This document shows, one piece after another, positions 28,691 through 38,172 of a DNA stretch of 64,000 nucleotides. Within the stretch, counting starts at the first letter, position 1. The number at the start of each line of letters is the position of its first letter. Both the position numbers and the translations under genes were made by a program. Origin of the DNA: Lysobacter solisilvae (GTDB lineage Bacteria > Pseudomonadota > Gammaproteobacteria > Xanthomonadales > Xanthomonadaceae); the NCBI RefSeq assembly GCF_016613535.2, contig NZ_CP071518.1, positions 2,728,001 through 2,792,000 on the forward strand. The letters are read 5' to 3'. The notes below the pieces were generated by a model, which saw only the letters and a program-made list of their open reading frames with translations, was not told the DNA's origin and ran no database searches.

Positions 28691-31195
28691 TCAGAGCGTG
28701 CAGTCGCTCGGGGAAGGAGACCCAGCGTCCGAAACGCACGCCGATGCTCGCAACGACTGCTCCCACATCCGGGCGAACGATTCCGCGCCGCCATACAGGG
28801 GCGCCAGATCGGTCCCCACGTTGTTGAGATCTTCGAGAAAGTCTGGCAGGAGGCCGTAGTGGGCCATGCCCTCATTGTTGTAGTTCCAGACTTTCAGTGC
28901 TCCGTCGTCAACTGTGCTGGAGTCCGGGCTCACGGCTTGTTCGGGCCCGTGGAACGCTCCTGCTTCGTAGGTGAGTTTGTTCGATGAGCAGCCGCCCGTC
29001 GGGCTGGCGCGGGCGCCAAAGCGCGGCGCCGGATGGACTATCAAACCATTGACGTCGGAGCCGAGACCCACCTGGTGACGCTGCATTTGGTTCAGCGCGT
29101 AGGTAAGGCGATCCTTGTAGGTGCAGGCATCGGTGCCACCCCAGCCTACTCCGAACATGCCGCCGAGGTTCCGCAAGGCGGAGAGCTGGGCATCGGTCCT
29201 GTTGTTCTCGTTCGGCGTAACGGCCCGCCCTGCTGCGCGTTGGTTCCAAGTGTGCGCTCGTGGCTCGTTGTGTCCCGAGTTGAGCGGATAGCCAAACTGC
29301 TGTGCCAGCGCGATCGTGGCATTGGCGCTGCGCTCCGACATATGGTCGATGTCTAGCAGGAGGCCCCGTCGCATGAGACGGGTCAGGACAGTCGTGCCGA
29401 GATCGCTGAGTCCTTTGGTATTGCGGTGGCCGGACCCACCAACGCAGCTGGGAATCTGGGGAACGCCTGCACCGCCGTCATCGGCAACGGCCAGCGCAAA
29501 CTCCATCAGTTCGAGAGCGGGTCCGGGAATTCCAAATCGATAGCTGATCTTGGACCCTTCCGGCGCGCATTCGAGCTGCCAGAACTCGCCACGTTCTAGT
29601 CGGTTGGAAGCATTGAACACGTCGACATAGGTGGCCGTTCCACCGACTGCATTGTTCAGGAGATGGATCGGAAATAGGTAGCGAACGCCGCGATCGACCA
29701 ACGCCTGAATCCGAGCTTCAATGACTTCCATCTTTACGGCGGACGACCCCACAGGTAGGGGCGGCAGCAGGCTGTCGATTTCCACCCCAACTACGACGGC
29801 GAGCTTTCCAGAGCGCACGATTCTGCGCAGATCTGTTGGCGTGTAGGCGACCTCCATGAAATCTGAATGGCGAGCCACAAACAGCTTCAGCTCGTCGATC
29901 TGCAAGCGCGCGGAGTCGTAGTCCGTCTTTGGTTCGTTTCCGATCGATATGTCCGCAATGGTCTTGTTGTTGATGGCCAATGCGACCAGGACGCGCAAGC
30001 CGCCGTCTCGAGCGCGTTTGATCCACTCGAACCACATCTGCTGATGCGTGATGTCGTCGTGCGCCGGCCAGGCGGAGAAGGCTACGCCGGGCTGTTTGCC
30101 GACACCCAGCTTGTCGGCACCGTGGTTGGAGCTAGCTTCGTTGGCCGCATCTAGAATCCGAATGGCGGCATTGCGAATATAGTTGCCGCAAGGATTGTCG
30201 ACGCCGGCGCCTCCATGTGTAGAGTTGTCATGCCCGAGTGCGTCGTAGATGGTCCGGCTCCTGAAATCGGTTTCATTGCAGTCGCGGGTTCCCGCTGGCA
30301 CCAGGCTGCCGATATCCGGCGCCCCGTGGACAACGTGCTTGCCAAATCCAAGGTGGGCCATGGGGTGGGTATGCAGGTCCACAAGTCCCCAGATTGGGGC
30401 GTCTCGATCTACCCAGCCGTTCTCCAGAGGATTCGGCGAGGCGAGGGGCTGTGGTGCTGCTACGATCGCAGGGACGCTCTGCGTTCCAAGCTTGTTCGTC
30501 TGCTGCGGGGGATAGACGTCCTGAACGCGGAAGTCGTCCACGTTGATGTGTCCGAGCTGTGGATCGGTGTCCTGGTCGACAATTTCCAGGCGCGCAGTCT
30601 GGCCCCGGTAGCTATTTGCATCGAACCAGTCCCGGCGCATCATGGGATGATTCCTGCCAGTGGCCAGCGCTACGCGGCTATAGCGACCGTCGCGGTATGA
30701 GAGCGATCCAGCGTCGTCTCTGACCAGGAGCTGGACCCGCAGTTTGGCCGGGTCCTTCTTGCCGCTGATCAGGAACGTCAGGTAGCGGCATGAAATTGTA
30801 AAAGGATCACTTGTGAGTTGGCCCGTTCGCCCGGAGCTGCCTGTGCTGGATTCTGCAACCGATCCACTCGAACTCGGACGAATAAATCCACTGCTGATCC
30901 AGCCGTTGTCGCGGAAGCCATGGTGGATCGCCGTGTTCCAGGCTCTGCCGCGCGGCGGAGTGGGAAATGGCCAGGATTGGCGGCTGTTTAGGACATCCTG
31001 CACCCGGTAGGCTGCTCCGCTCATAGGCTGTCCGATGAAAGCAGCGCCGGTGCTCGTCCATCCGGATTCGCTTCCGTTCTCGAAGTCCCATAGGACCTTG
31101 CTGTCGGTACAGGCCAGCGCGGGCCGCCACAGCGTAAGAAATGCTGCGGCTGCATATAGTGCTGCGCGCAGGCAGCCCCCAGTGGTTGCAATCAT
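28691..31195 (-). CDS. Secreted M19 (renal dipeptidase-like) metallohydrolase with N-terminal beta domain
   Basis: The 834-residue product has a signal peptide ending near PALA-C and a ribosome site (GGAAGG) before ATG 31195. Residues about 30-240 form a beta-rich ligand-binding-like domain (KVLWDFENGSESGW, FTISCRYLTFLISGKKDPAK). Then follows an M19-type TIM barrel: metal ligands DLHTH (His275, His277), the bridging-Glu region VVVGVEIDS, DIDHMSERS, NSGHNEPRAH and LGSDVNG. Family members cleave dipeptides or beta-lactams in the periplasm, but this size with long insertions is unusual and the substrate is uncertain. It is transcribed in the same direction as the phospholipase-like operon, 175 bases upstream of it. 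Confidence 0.8.
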   Translation of the reverse strand: MIATTGGCLRAALYAAAAFLTLWRPALACTDSKVLWDFENGSESGWTSTGAAFIGQPMSGAAYRVQDVLNSRQSWPFPTPPRGRAWNTAIHHGFRDNGWISSGFIRPSSSGSVAESSTGSSGRTGQLTSDPFTISCRYLTFLISGKKDPAKLRVQLLVRDDAGSLSYRDGRYSRVALATGRNHPMMRRDWFDANSYRGQTARLEIVDQDTDPQLGHINVDDFRVQDVYPPQQTNKLGTQSVPAIVAAPQPLASPNPLENGWVDRDAPIWGLVDLHTHPMAHLGFGKHVVHGAPDIGSLVPAGTRDCNETDFRSRTIYDALGHDNSTHGGAGVDNPCGNYIRNAAIRILDAANEASSNHGADKLGVGKQPGVAFSAWPAHDDITHQQMWFEWIKRARDGGLRVLVALAINNKTIADISIGNEPKTDYDSARLQIDELKLFVARHSDFMEVAYTPTDLRRIVRSGKLAVVVGVEIDSLLPPLPVGSSAVKMEVIEARIQALVDRGVRYLFPIHLLNNAVGGTATYVDVFNASNRLERGEFWQLECAPEGSKISYRFGIPGPALELMEFALAVADDGGAGVPQIPSCVGGSGHRNTKGLSDLGTTVLTRLMRRGLLLDIDHMSERSANATIALAQQFGYPLNSGHNEPRAHTWNQRAAGRAVTPNENNRTDAQLSALRNLGGMFGVGWGGTDACTYKDRLTYALNQMQRHQVGLGSDVNGLIVHPAPRFGARASPTGGCSSNKLTYEAGAFHGPEQAVSPDSSTVDDGALKVWNYNNEGMAHYGLLPDFLEDLNNVGTDLAPLYGGAESFARMWEQSLRASACVSDAGSPSPSDCTL

Positions 31196-31887
31196 GAGAC
31201 CTTCCCCGTCCTGACTCAGTTGTGCCGTGGACCGCGCCCGCAGAGGGGCAACGCCTGACTTCGGGGGGCGCCCAAGCCGCAGTCTGCCTGCCGCCTAGGG
31301 CCCCATCGAACTTTAGGTACGACGTCCAGGTGCAGAGTCCGCCAACCATTGGGGGGGCGGGACGATGGTACGGCGGGTGCGACCGGCCACCCCTCCTAGG
31401 CTTCGGAGCCTTGGGGGCGACCGGTCAACTGCAGCGAATCCGGAGCCTGTTCTATGGCGGGCACAAGGTGCGCGCAGAGGCATCAGGGTGTACCGACCGC
31501 CCAGCAGGACGCTAGGGGAGGAAGCGCCTTGGAGCGGCCGGTACACGTACGTGCATCTACTCGCGCTGGATCAGGTCATTTCCGTCACTCCTTGGCACCT
31601 ATAACGTTAGAAGAACTGCGAAGGTCGGCTCGCCCTCTCAGGTGAGGGAGTTTTGTCGCGAGGGAGAGCAGGCTCGCATCATCTACATACGAGCAACTGA
31701 AAAGTTCTCCGCCACCAACATTCCGGATGAGAAGCGCAAGTCAAGGTCCTTTGAGTTGCGGATTCTGCAATTGAGCACGGCGCCCCCCCCAGCAAACGAA
31801 TCGGGTGTACCGAGGGAGGCGAGGTCTGGAGGCGGAGTCTTGGGGCGAAAGCCGTCCTTAACCCTAGGCCACAGTTCACGACGGAAA
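31196..31887. other. Divergent intergenic region before the kinase gene
   Basis: The region separates the M19 gene from kinase 1. The kinase frame stays open back to 31642, so an earlier start is possible. A small hairpin (AGGCT-TCGG-AGCCT near 31398-31411) lies in a GC-rich part. I see no other gene and no clear promoter boxes. Confidence 0.35.
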
Positions 31888-34362
31888 ATGGAAAAGGCTT
31901 CGTTTCTTAGGCCGAGCGGCGGCATTCAAGGACGCTTGTTTCGGCGGCTGATAAAGGGGATGGACCAACATCCTGAGATCCCTCCGGGAACCAAAATTGG
32001 CAAGTACCGGGTTGAACGCGAGCTTGCTAGGGGCGGGTCCAGCGTGGTCTACCGTGCTGAGCGAGACGACGGCGTGTTCGCACAAACCGTTGCGTTAAAG
32101 GTCGGATGTGGAGGTGCCTCTTGGGGCGCGTTAGTCCGCCGCGAGCGAAACATCCTCGGGCAGCTCAATCACGCAGGTATCTCTCGAATACTTGATGCTG
32201 GTGAAACAGACTGCGGTTTGCCATGGCTGGCAATGGAGTTCGTTGAAGGTGAGCCCATAGACCAATGGTGCCGGACAAGCGGTCTGGCGTGGCAGCAGGT
32301 GTTGACGCTTATTATTGCTGCTTGCTCGGCAGTTCAGCATGCGCACAGCCGCCTTGTACTTCACCGTGACTTGAAGCCAGATAATATTCTCGTGGATGGT
32401 GGCGGGAACATTCGCTTGCTCGACTTCGGGATATCCACCACCTTGGACGGCAGTAGAGAAGCATCAAGGGGGTTTACCCCGGGGTTTGGGAGTCCAGAGC
32501 AGTGTCGCGGTGATCTTCCGACGACAGCCGATGACATTTACGCGCTTGGCCGTCTGATATCAAAACTCACACTCTCGAAGGCGGACGGACAAGCGGCATC
32601 TGTCGCTGACACCAGAATGCCATTCGTCACCCGGGCGAGCCTTGAAGCAATCGTCGGGCGGGCCACTCATGCGGATCCAGGTGCGCGCTACCAGACCGTC
32701 TCGGAGCTAGCCAGCGACCTTGGCCTATTGATTGGGGATAAGCCTGCAATAGGAGTTGAAGTGTCCTGGGTGATTCGCTTGTTGCTCTTCCTGCGACGGC
32801 GGTGGGTGCCAACAGCGGTGGGGGTGCTTGGGGCGTTGTCCGTGTCCGTAGTTCTGATCGCGGCGACAGGAAAGATAGCCAAAGAGCGTGATGCCGCCCT
32901 GCAAGAGGAGCAGCGGACCCGAGAGGTCGTGCGCTTCTTTATCGAGATATTCGATGCTCCGGCATCGCATGATCCGCCGGCCAATCAGGTTCTGGATCGC
33001 GCTCGTGAACGAGCAACGCGTGAAAGGAACGTCAAGCCAGAGGTGAGAGGAGCCGTTCTTGATGGTCTCGGAATGGCGTACTACTACTCTGGCCGATATC
33101 ACGATGCAAGCGAGATGCTTTCAAGGGCAATTGAAGTTCGCAGAGATCTTGGGCCCAAAGCCAAGATCCTGGTGGCCGAATCACTTGCCAATCTTGCACT
33201 TGTGAATGCGTACCTGAGTGAGCCAGAAAGTGTTTCGTCGCTTCTTCGCGAGGTTGAAGATCTGCTAGACGGCTACGACGTCGATTCCCCGCTGGTTCGA
33301 TTTCGCGTCGAAACATTGGTGGCCCAGGTGGCAGCCACGATAGGAGATCACCGTCGCGCCGGTGAGGCCTTGAAGGCGGCAATATCTACGAGTCAGCATC
33401 ACTTTGGTGCTGGAAGTCCAGAGCATGTTGAGGCCATGCGCCGCCATGCACGGTGGCGGCTTGGACGACTCGAGGGGCGATCAGCACTGGATGAACTCAA
33501 GAAGTGCACTGCGGCAATGGCTAGGATCTACGGGCATGATGACCCACGAGTTCTGTCAGAAATGACCTACTTGCGGAGCGTTGAAGCCGAGATGGGGGGA
33601 CGGAAGGAGGCTGAGGACTACTTTCGAGGAGTGCTGCTACGACCAGACGTGTTTGACGGAGATCGTCTTCAGAGGAAACATGCTGCTCAGTTCTACCTGG
33701 CGCGAGCGCTGCAGTTGCAGGGGAGGTACGCGGAGGCCGCGAGGTACTACGACGGAGCGCTGGTGACTCTAGAAAATGCAGACAACGGCAAGAGTGGGCC
33801 CCACTTTGCGGCTGATGCGCAGTATGTGGCGCAGTTTTACGCAGATAAAGGAGACCTGGATCGGGCCGAACTGATCGCGAGAAAAGCGCTAAGAGCGGCG
33901 CAGATTAGTGTGGCCCCCAATGGCGTGGAGATAGCCAGAAATCAATACTCCCTAGGTCGGATTCGCGCCATGCAAGGTGATGTTTATGAAAGCCTCGGAT
34001 TGGCTTGGCAGGCATACGAGCGAATGCGAAGGGTTTATGGGCCACGCGCCATTAGAACGGCTGAAGTCGACGCCTTGATTGGCGAGATACTGAGAAAGCG
34101 CGGTGATTCGAATGAAGCGAAGGTTCACCTCCTCAGAGCGAGGGCGGCGCTTCATGGAGACAGAGTCTTCGACTATGCGGTACTGAGGGCTGGGATTGAT
34201 ACGTCCTTGAGCGAAATGGCGTTGGCTAAAGGCAGGGTATCCGAAGCTACCGCTGCTCGACTACTGGCCAAAGAATGGCTGGCGAATGCATTCGGGCAGT
34301 CGCATCCATTGGTGACCAGTGTTCAGCTAATCGGTCCTGAGCAAACTCATTTCGAAAAGTAG
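31888..34362 (+). CDS. Membrane Ser/Thr protein kinase with probable C-terminal TPR region (kinase 1)
   Basis: From ATG 31888 the product has 824 residues; the frame is open to 31642 and ATG 31960 is a later alternative. I chose 31888 because LRPSGGIQGRLF mirrors the N-terminus of kinase 2 (LDPGGALLGRLF). The kinase domain (about 40-285) has Lys71, HRDLKPDN with Asp161 and Asn166, and Asp179-Phe-Gly. The glycine loop ARGGSSVVY is less canonical. A membrane helix at about 308-328 is followed by ~490 residues of helical pairs resembling TPR (DGLGMAYYYSGRYHDASEML, LARALQLQGRYAEAARYYDG), presumably periplasmic sensing. It faces an ECF43-like sigma gene 2.3 kb away. Confidence 0.88.
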   Translation: MEKASFLRPSGGIQGRLFRRLIKGMDQHPEIPPGTKIGKYRVERELARGGSSVVYRAERDDGVFAQTVALKVGCGGASWGALVRRERNILGQLNHAGISRILDAGETDCGLPWLAMEFVEGEPIDQWCRTSGLAWQQVLTLIIAACSAVQHAHSRLVLHRDLKPDNILVDGGGNIRLLDFGISTTLDGSREASRGFTPGFGSPEQCRGDLPTTADDIYALGRLISKLTLSKADGQAASVADTRMPFVTRASLEAIVGRATHADPGARYQTVSELASDLGLLIGDKPAIGVEVSWVIRLLLFLRRRWVPTAVGVLGALSVSVVLIAATGKIAKERDAALQEEQRTREVVRFFIEIFDAPASHDPPANQVLDRARERATRERNVKPEVRGAVLDGLGMAYYYSGRYHDASEMLSRAIEVRRDLGPKAKILVAESLANLALVNAYLSEPESVSSLLREVEDLLDGYDVDSPLVRFRVETLVAQVAATIGDHRRAGEALKAAISTSQHHFGAGSPEHVEAMRRHARWRLGRLEGRSALDELKKCTAAMARIYGHDDPRVLSEMTYLRSVEAEMGGRKEAEDYFRGVLLRPDVFDGDRLQRKHAAQFYLARALQLQGRYAEAARYYDGALVTLENADNGKSGPHFAADAQYVAQFYADKGDLDRAELIARKALRAAQISVAPNGVEIARNQYSLGRIRAMQGDVYESLGLAWQAYERMRRVYGPRAIRTAEVDALIGEILRKRGDSNEAKVHLLRARAALHGDRVFDYAVLRAGIDTSLSEMALAKGRVSEATAARLLAKEWLANAFGQSHPLVTSVQLIGPEQTHFEK

Positions 34363-34736
34363 CTGTTAGCGCGCCGTGCTGCGCGCACACCACCTATCGA
34401 GTCGGGGGCTGAACGGTTCGCGCCGCGACGCGTCTACCTGGCGCTGCATGGTGATCGTGCTTCCAAGAGATGAGCGAGTGGGGCGCTATGGCGGACGTGT
34501 CCGATCAAATGTCGTACCAGATGTGGTGGTGCTCGGTAATGCATCTCCGTAGCAATGCATTTCTGATTTCACCGGTCAGGCGATGGTTCATGAAATGCTT
34601 GTCTTCATGGTGGCTACGGGTGATGGCGATTCTTGAGTTTGACATGACGTGGATTTGGCAAGCGCGTTAAGAACGGTCGCTTTCGGTTCGAAGGAAGGAT
34701 AGATCTGAGTTGAAGTACTTGGAGGTGTCTCAACCA
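34363..34736. other. Intergenic region after kinase 1
   Basis: About 370 bases without a supported gene. A GC-rich self-complementary stretch follows the kinase stop at about 34369-34387, without a T-run. A good GGAGGT at its right end serves the beta-helix gene. Confidence 0.35.
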
Positions 34737-36584
34737 ATGTTTTCTGCTTACACCTGCAGCAGCAAGTCGTGCAAGGTATTGCTTTTGCTAACGCTGCCTT
34801 CGTTTTGTTTGGCCGCCCTAAGTTCCGCAAGCGCTTCAACTTTCTATGTTCGTATCGGTGGTGGCGACTCCGCCCAGTGCAACGGCCGCGTCGATGCTGC
34901 CTATCCAGGCAGCGGTACTGCGCAGAACTGCGCCTGGAAGAATCCCGACATCGCCCTGCCCAACTCGGGCACCGCGCGCATCGCGGGTGGTGACACCCTG
35001 ATGATCGGCGCCGGTACCTACCAGATCGGCAGCGGCGGCTACATGCAGAAGGTCCCCAGCGGCCCGAGCGCGACCTCGCGCACCCGCATCCTGGGCAAGG
35101 CCGGCACCAGGCTGGTCGGCGTCGCCGGCACGCATCGCGTGATCAACCTGGACGGCAGCTCGAACGTCGAGATCGGCAACCTCGAGATCACCGACAACAG
35201 CGACTGCGTCTACAACCATTCCAATTCCGCCGCCACCTGCACCAGCTCCATGCCGTGGGCGCGCGTGGGCGTGTACGCCGCTGCCTCGGGCAACGTGTAC
35301 CTGCACGACCTCAACATCCACGGCATGGGCAAGAACGCCTTCAATGCCGGCGGCCTGAAAAACTGGACGCTCGAGCGCGTCAAGATGAACAAGAACGGCA
35401 GCGCGGGCTGGGACGGCAACGTCAGCTCCGGCGGATCCAACTCCGGCCAGATGGTCCTGCGCGATATCGAGATCGCGTGGAACGGCTGTGGCGAGAAGGT
35501 CGCCACGGGCGAAGCCTGGGCGTGCTGGGCGCAGACGACCGGCGGCTATGGCGACGGCTTCGGCACGGTCGACACCGGCGGCCAGTGGCTGATCGAAGAC
35601 GCCTTCATCCACCACAACACCTCCGACGGCCTGGACCTGCGCTACATGGACGGCGCCGATAGCACGAAGGTGACCCTGCGACGCATCTACTCGGTCGCCA
35701 ACGCCGGCAACCAGGTCAAGGTCAAGGGCAACTCGCTCATCGAGAACTCGGTGATGGTGGGTCATTGCACCTACTTCCGTGGCAAGTACTACATGGCCAC
35801 GGGTGACCTCTGCCGCGCCTACGGCAGTTCGGTGCTGCTTATCCTGACGGGCAACGACGTCGCAACCCTTCGCCACAACACCATCGCCGGCGAAGGCGAT
35901 GCGCAGATCGCCTACGGCGAAGGCGCCTCGACGGACAAGGTCTACATCCAGAACAACTTGGTGGTGGGCTTCCCGTACTACGCCAGCACCTCCACGCAGA
36001 CCCTGATGACGGCCGGCGGCGCGCCGGCGGCCAAGTCGTTCTCCGGCAATATGGGCTGGAAAGTGCGCACCTGCCCGACCGGCACGACCTGCACGCAGGA
36101 TCCGAAGCTGACCAACATGACGCTGGCGTCGTTCGATGCCGAGCCGCTCGCCGGCAGCCCGGTGGTCGACAAGGCGCCGATGATCAGCGGGATGACTGCC
36201 GACTTCCTCCTGGCGCCGCGTCCGTTCGGTGCGGCAAATGACGTGGGTGCGTACGAGGTGCAGGCCGTTGCTACCTCTGCACTGGCGGAGTCGGTCAGCA
36301 CGAGCAAATTGACTTACAGGGCGGGCGAAATAGTGTCGATCACTGCGCGCGTGTTGAGAGGTGGGTTTCCACTCTCTGGTGCTAGCTTAACGTTCACCGC
36401 TCTTAAGCCGAATAGAGTGAACAAAGTAATCTTGAACGCCAAAACCGATAGTAACGGCTACGCACAGGTGTCCTTCATCTCCGGCACGGGACCCAGCTCC
36501 ATTGGTACGTATCGGCTCTCGACGATGGCCACATACGGCACTCTATCGGCCACGGCTACCTCCACGTTTACAGTCAATTTGTAG
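34737..36584 (+). CDS. Secreted right-handed parallel beta-helix protein with C-terminal Ig-like domain
   Basis: ATG 34737 follows GGAGGT by 11 bases; the TTG at 34710 is rejected. The 615-residue product has a signal peptide (KVLLLLTLPSFCLAALSSA), then beta-helix turns (RVINLDGSSNVEIGNLEI, NVYLHDLNIHGMG, WLIEDAFIHHNTSDGLDLR, KVYIQNNLVVGF) typical of pectate-lyase-like and PL6-type folds. The final ~95 residues (KLTYRAGEIVSITARVL, GASLTFTALKP, GYAQVSFISG) form a bacterial Ig-like or invasin-type domain. The helix part is strongly GC-biased at third positions, whereas the Ig part and the signal peptide are not, suggesting a mosaic gene. Polysaccharide binding or cleavage is likely but unproven. 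Confidence 0.8.
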   Translation: MFSAYTCSSKSCKVLLLLTLPSFCLAALSSASASTFYVRIGGGDSAQCNGRVDAAYPGSGTAQNCAWKNPDIALPNSGTARIAGGDTLMIGAGTYQIGSGGYMQKVPSGPSATSRTRILGKAGTRLVGVAGTHRVINLDGSSNVEIGNLEITDNSDCVYNHSNSAATCTSSMPWARVGVYAAASGNVYLHDLNIHGMGKNAFNAGGLKNWTLERVKMNKNGSAGWDGNVSSGGSNSGQMVLRDIEIAWNGCGEKVATGEAWACWAQTTGGYGDGFGTVDTGGQWLIEDAFIHHNTSDGLDLRYMDGADSTKVTLRRIYSVANAGNQVKVKGNSLIENSVMVGHCTYFRGKYYMATGDLCRAYGSSVLLILTGNDVATLRHNTIAGEGDAQIAYGEGASTDKVYIQNNLVVGFPYYASTSTQTLMTAGGAPAAKSFSGNMGWKVRTCPTGTTCTQDPKLTNMTLASFDAEPLAGSPVVDKAPMISGMTADFLLAPRPFGAANDVGAYEVQAVATSALAESVSTSKLTYRAGEIVSITARVLRGGFPLSGASLTFTALKPNRVNKVILNAKTDSNGYAQVSFISGTGPSSIGTYRLSTMATYGTLSATATSTFTVNL

Positions 36585-36639
36585 GAGTCGGTTGTTCGCT
36601 TGGGTCATTGATGCGCCCCCGTAAGGGCCAGTGAATTCG

Positions 36640-37194
36640 CTACTCAAGATGATCGGCTAGCCACTTTCGTGCATCATGCCAGTTCCGCTGTGCTGTGCGG
36701 AGGGTCAACCCCAGCGCCTCAGCCGTTTCGTCGTCGGTTAGTCCCGTAAAGAACCGGCATTCAACGACGCGGGCCCAGGTGGGATTTTCGGCCTCGAGCT
36801 TGGTCAGTAGTTCGTCTATCCAGATGAGGTTCTGGGCCTCACTTTGCTCTTCCACTTCAATGTCGGTCAGCTCCTCATGCTTGACGCCGCCTCCGCGTTT
36901 GTCTCTGAGGCGCAGGCGCGCGTAATCACAGAGAACCTGGCGCATGATTCGACTTGCCAAATTCAAGAAATGCTTTCGATTCTCTATGTGATCCTTGCCT
37001 GTCCCGGCTAGACGCATGTAGCTTTCGTGTACAAGTCCCGTTGTTCCAAGAGTGGTTGGAATCGCATTGTGCGATCGCTGGCGTCGCGCGAGGCGCTGAA
37101 GATCTGTGTACACCAGCCGTACAAGTGACGACCATGCCACCTGATCGCCCGAACGCGATGCGACGAGCAACTCGGTGAATTCGCCTTCATTCAT
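36640..37194 (-). CDS. ECF-type sigma factor, ECF43-like (kinase-linked, TIGR02999 group)
   Basis: The ATG at 37194 has GAGG seven bases upstream (the TTG at 37200 is less likely), giving 184 residues. Region 2 (LVRLVYTDLQRLARRQ, LVHESYMRLAG, NRKHFLNLASRIMRQVLCDY) and region 4 (RVVECRFFTGLTDDETAEAL, LRTAQRNWHDARKWL) match the TIGR02999 sigma group. The acidic DAED patch that most ECF factors use to bind RNA polymerase is replaced by LGTTGLVHE, with Thr51-Thr52 in its place. In the ECF43 systems of Xanthomonas (EcfK/PknS) and Vibrio (EcfP/PknT) a Thr there is phosphorylated by a partner kinase to switch the factor on. Two such kinases flank this gene. Confidence 0.88.
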   Translation of the reverse strand: MNEGEFTELLVASRSGDQVAWSSLVRLVYTDLQRLARRQRSHNAIPTTLGTTGLVHESYMRLAGTGKDHIENRKHFLNLASRIMRQVLCDYARLRLRDKRGGGVKHEELTDIEVEEQSEAQNLIWIDELLTKLEAENPTWARVVECRFFTGLTDDETAEALGLTLRTAQRNWHDARKWLADHLE

Positions 37195-37418
37195 AGCCAA
37201 CCTCGGGGCACGGCCGCCACTGCGCGGGACGGTGTTACGCCGTAGCGTATCTCCAATTGCGGAGAGATGTCAGCCAGCAGTTTATAGAGCGGCGAGTTGA
37301 AAAAGAAGCGTCAGGCCCCTCATGTGGCACGGTTTGTGCTTAAAAACTAAAGGCCGGCCTATCGACTGGGAAATCCATGTCATCCGCGAAGGAGCTGGGG
37401 GTCGTACAAAGGCTTCAC

Positions 37419-37721
37419 TCAGGCGCTGAGAGCCCCCTGAGCTAGGTGGCTCTCCTGTGGGCGATTTGACCGCTTCGCTGAGAAGGACCCTAGAAGCACT
37501 ACCGCGCCATCGTCATTCATGATCAGAAACGTCACGTCCACATTGTGCAACTGCGAATGCCGCTCGGCTCGTGTGATGCCAGCAGTCGCGGCGGTTGCTG
37601 CGCATTTGATGTCTTCGTACTTGGCGACCACGCGCCCGTCGAAGTTGCGCTCGTGGACACTGACTCGATAAGTGCTTGCGCTGGTTTCAGGAAGTGCCGG
37701 ATGACTTGCGGAGACGCTCAT
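37419..37721 (-). CDS. Possible small hypothetical protein
   Basis: The 100-residue reading from ATG 37721 has plausible protein composition (STYRVSVHERNFDGRVVAKY, NVDVTFLIMNDDGAVVLLGS); the frame is open to an ATG at 37793. No signal peptide, ribosome site or family is evident. It lies between the sigma gene and kinase 2, on the same strand as the sigma gene, about 220 bases upstream of it. Confidence 0.4.
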   Translation of the reverse strand: MSVSASHPALPETSASTYRVSVHERNFDGRVVAKYEDIKCAATAATAGITRAERHSQLHNVDVTFLIMNDDGAVVLLGSFSAKRSNRPQESHLAQGALSA

Positions 37722-38172
37722 GAGTGCGTGACCTTGTTCGTGGAGATTGCGTATTACTACGACCAAAGATTTGTAAATCCGCCATTGGATCAATACGATA
37801 CGAGCGCGTATGGCGGTTGGAGATTGATTGGTGCGCGGGAGTGTTGGATTGGGCCTGGGGTGGTGCTGCCGTTAGCTTGAATGCAAGATCGTCCTGGACC
37901 TAGCGAGCGCTGCGTGTCGCGTTCCCATCTCGATCAATCTCGTTCACCTCTCGGTTGATGTGGATTCGATGGCTTGGCTATCAAGCTCCTGCGTCTTGAT
38001 CGCGGAGCGTCGATCGCCAATGAAATGTGAGTCAAGATGCGAGGCACCTTGGCTGAGGCGGAATTGGGTGCGCAGGCGTCAAGAGGGTAGGCGTCACCCG
38101 ATTGGGTGACATCGAGCTGAGTAAAGTGAGCGGCCGTAGAATGATTGAGAGTGTTAACTATTGGGGACGGCC

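Noticed and set aside
31376..31428. Imperfect inverted repeat (GACCGG ... CCGGTC) around a small hairpin
   Set aside because: Pairing between the arms is poor and there is no link to a gene end or start; probably chance in GC-rich DNA.
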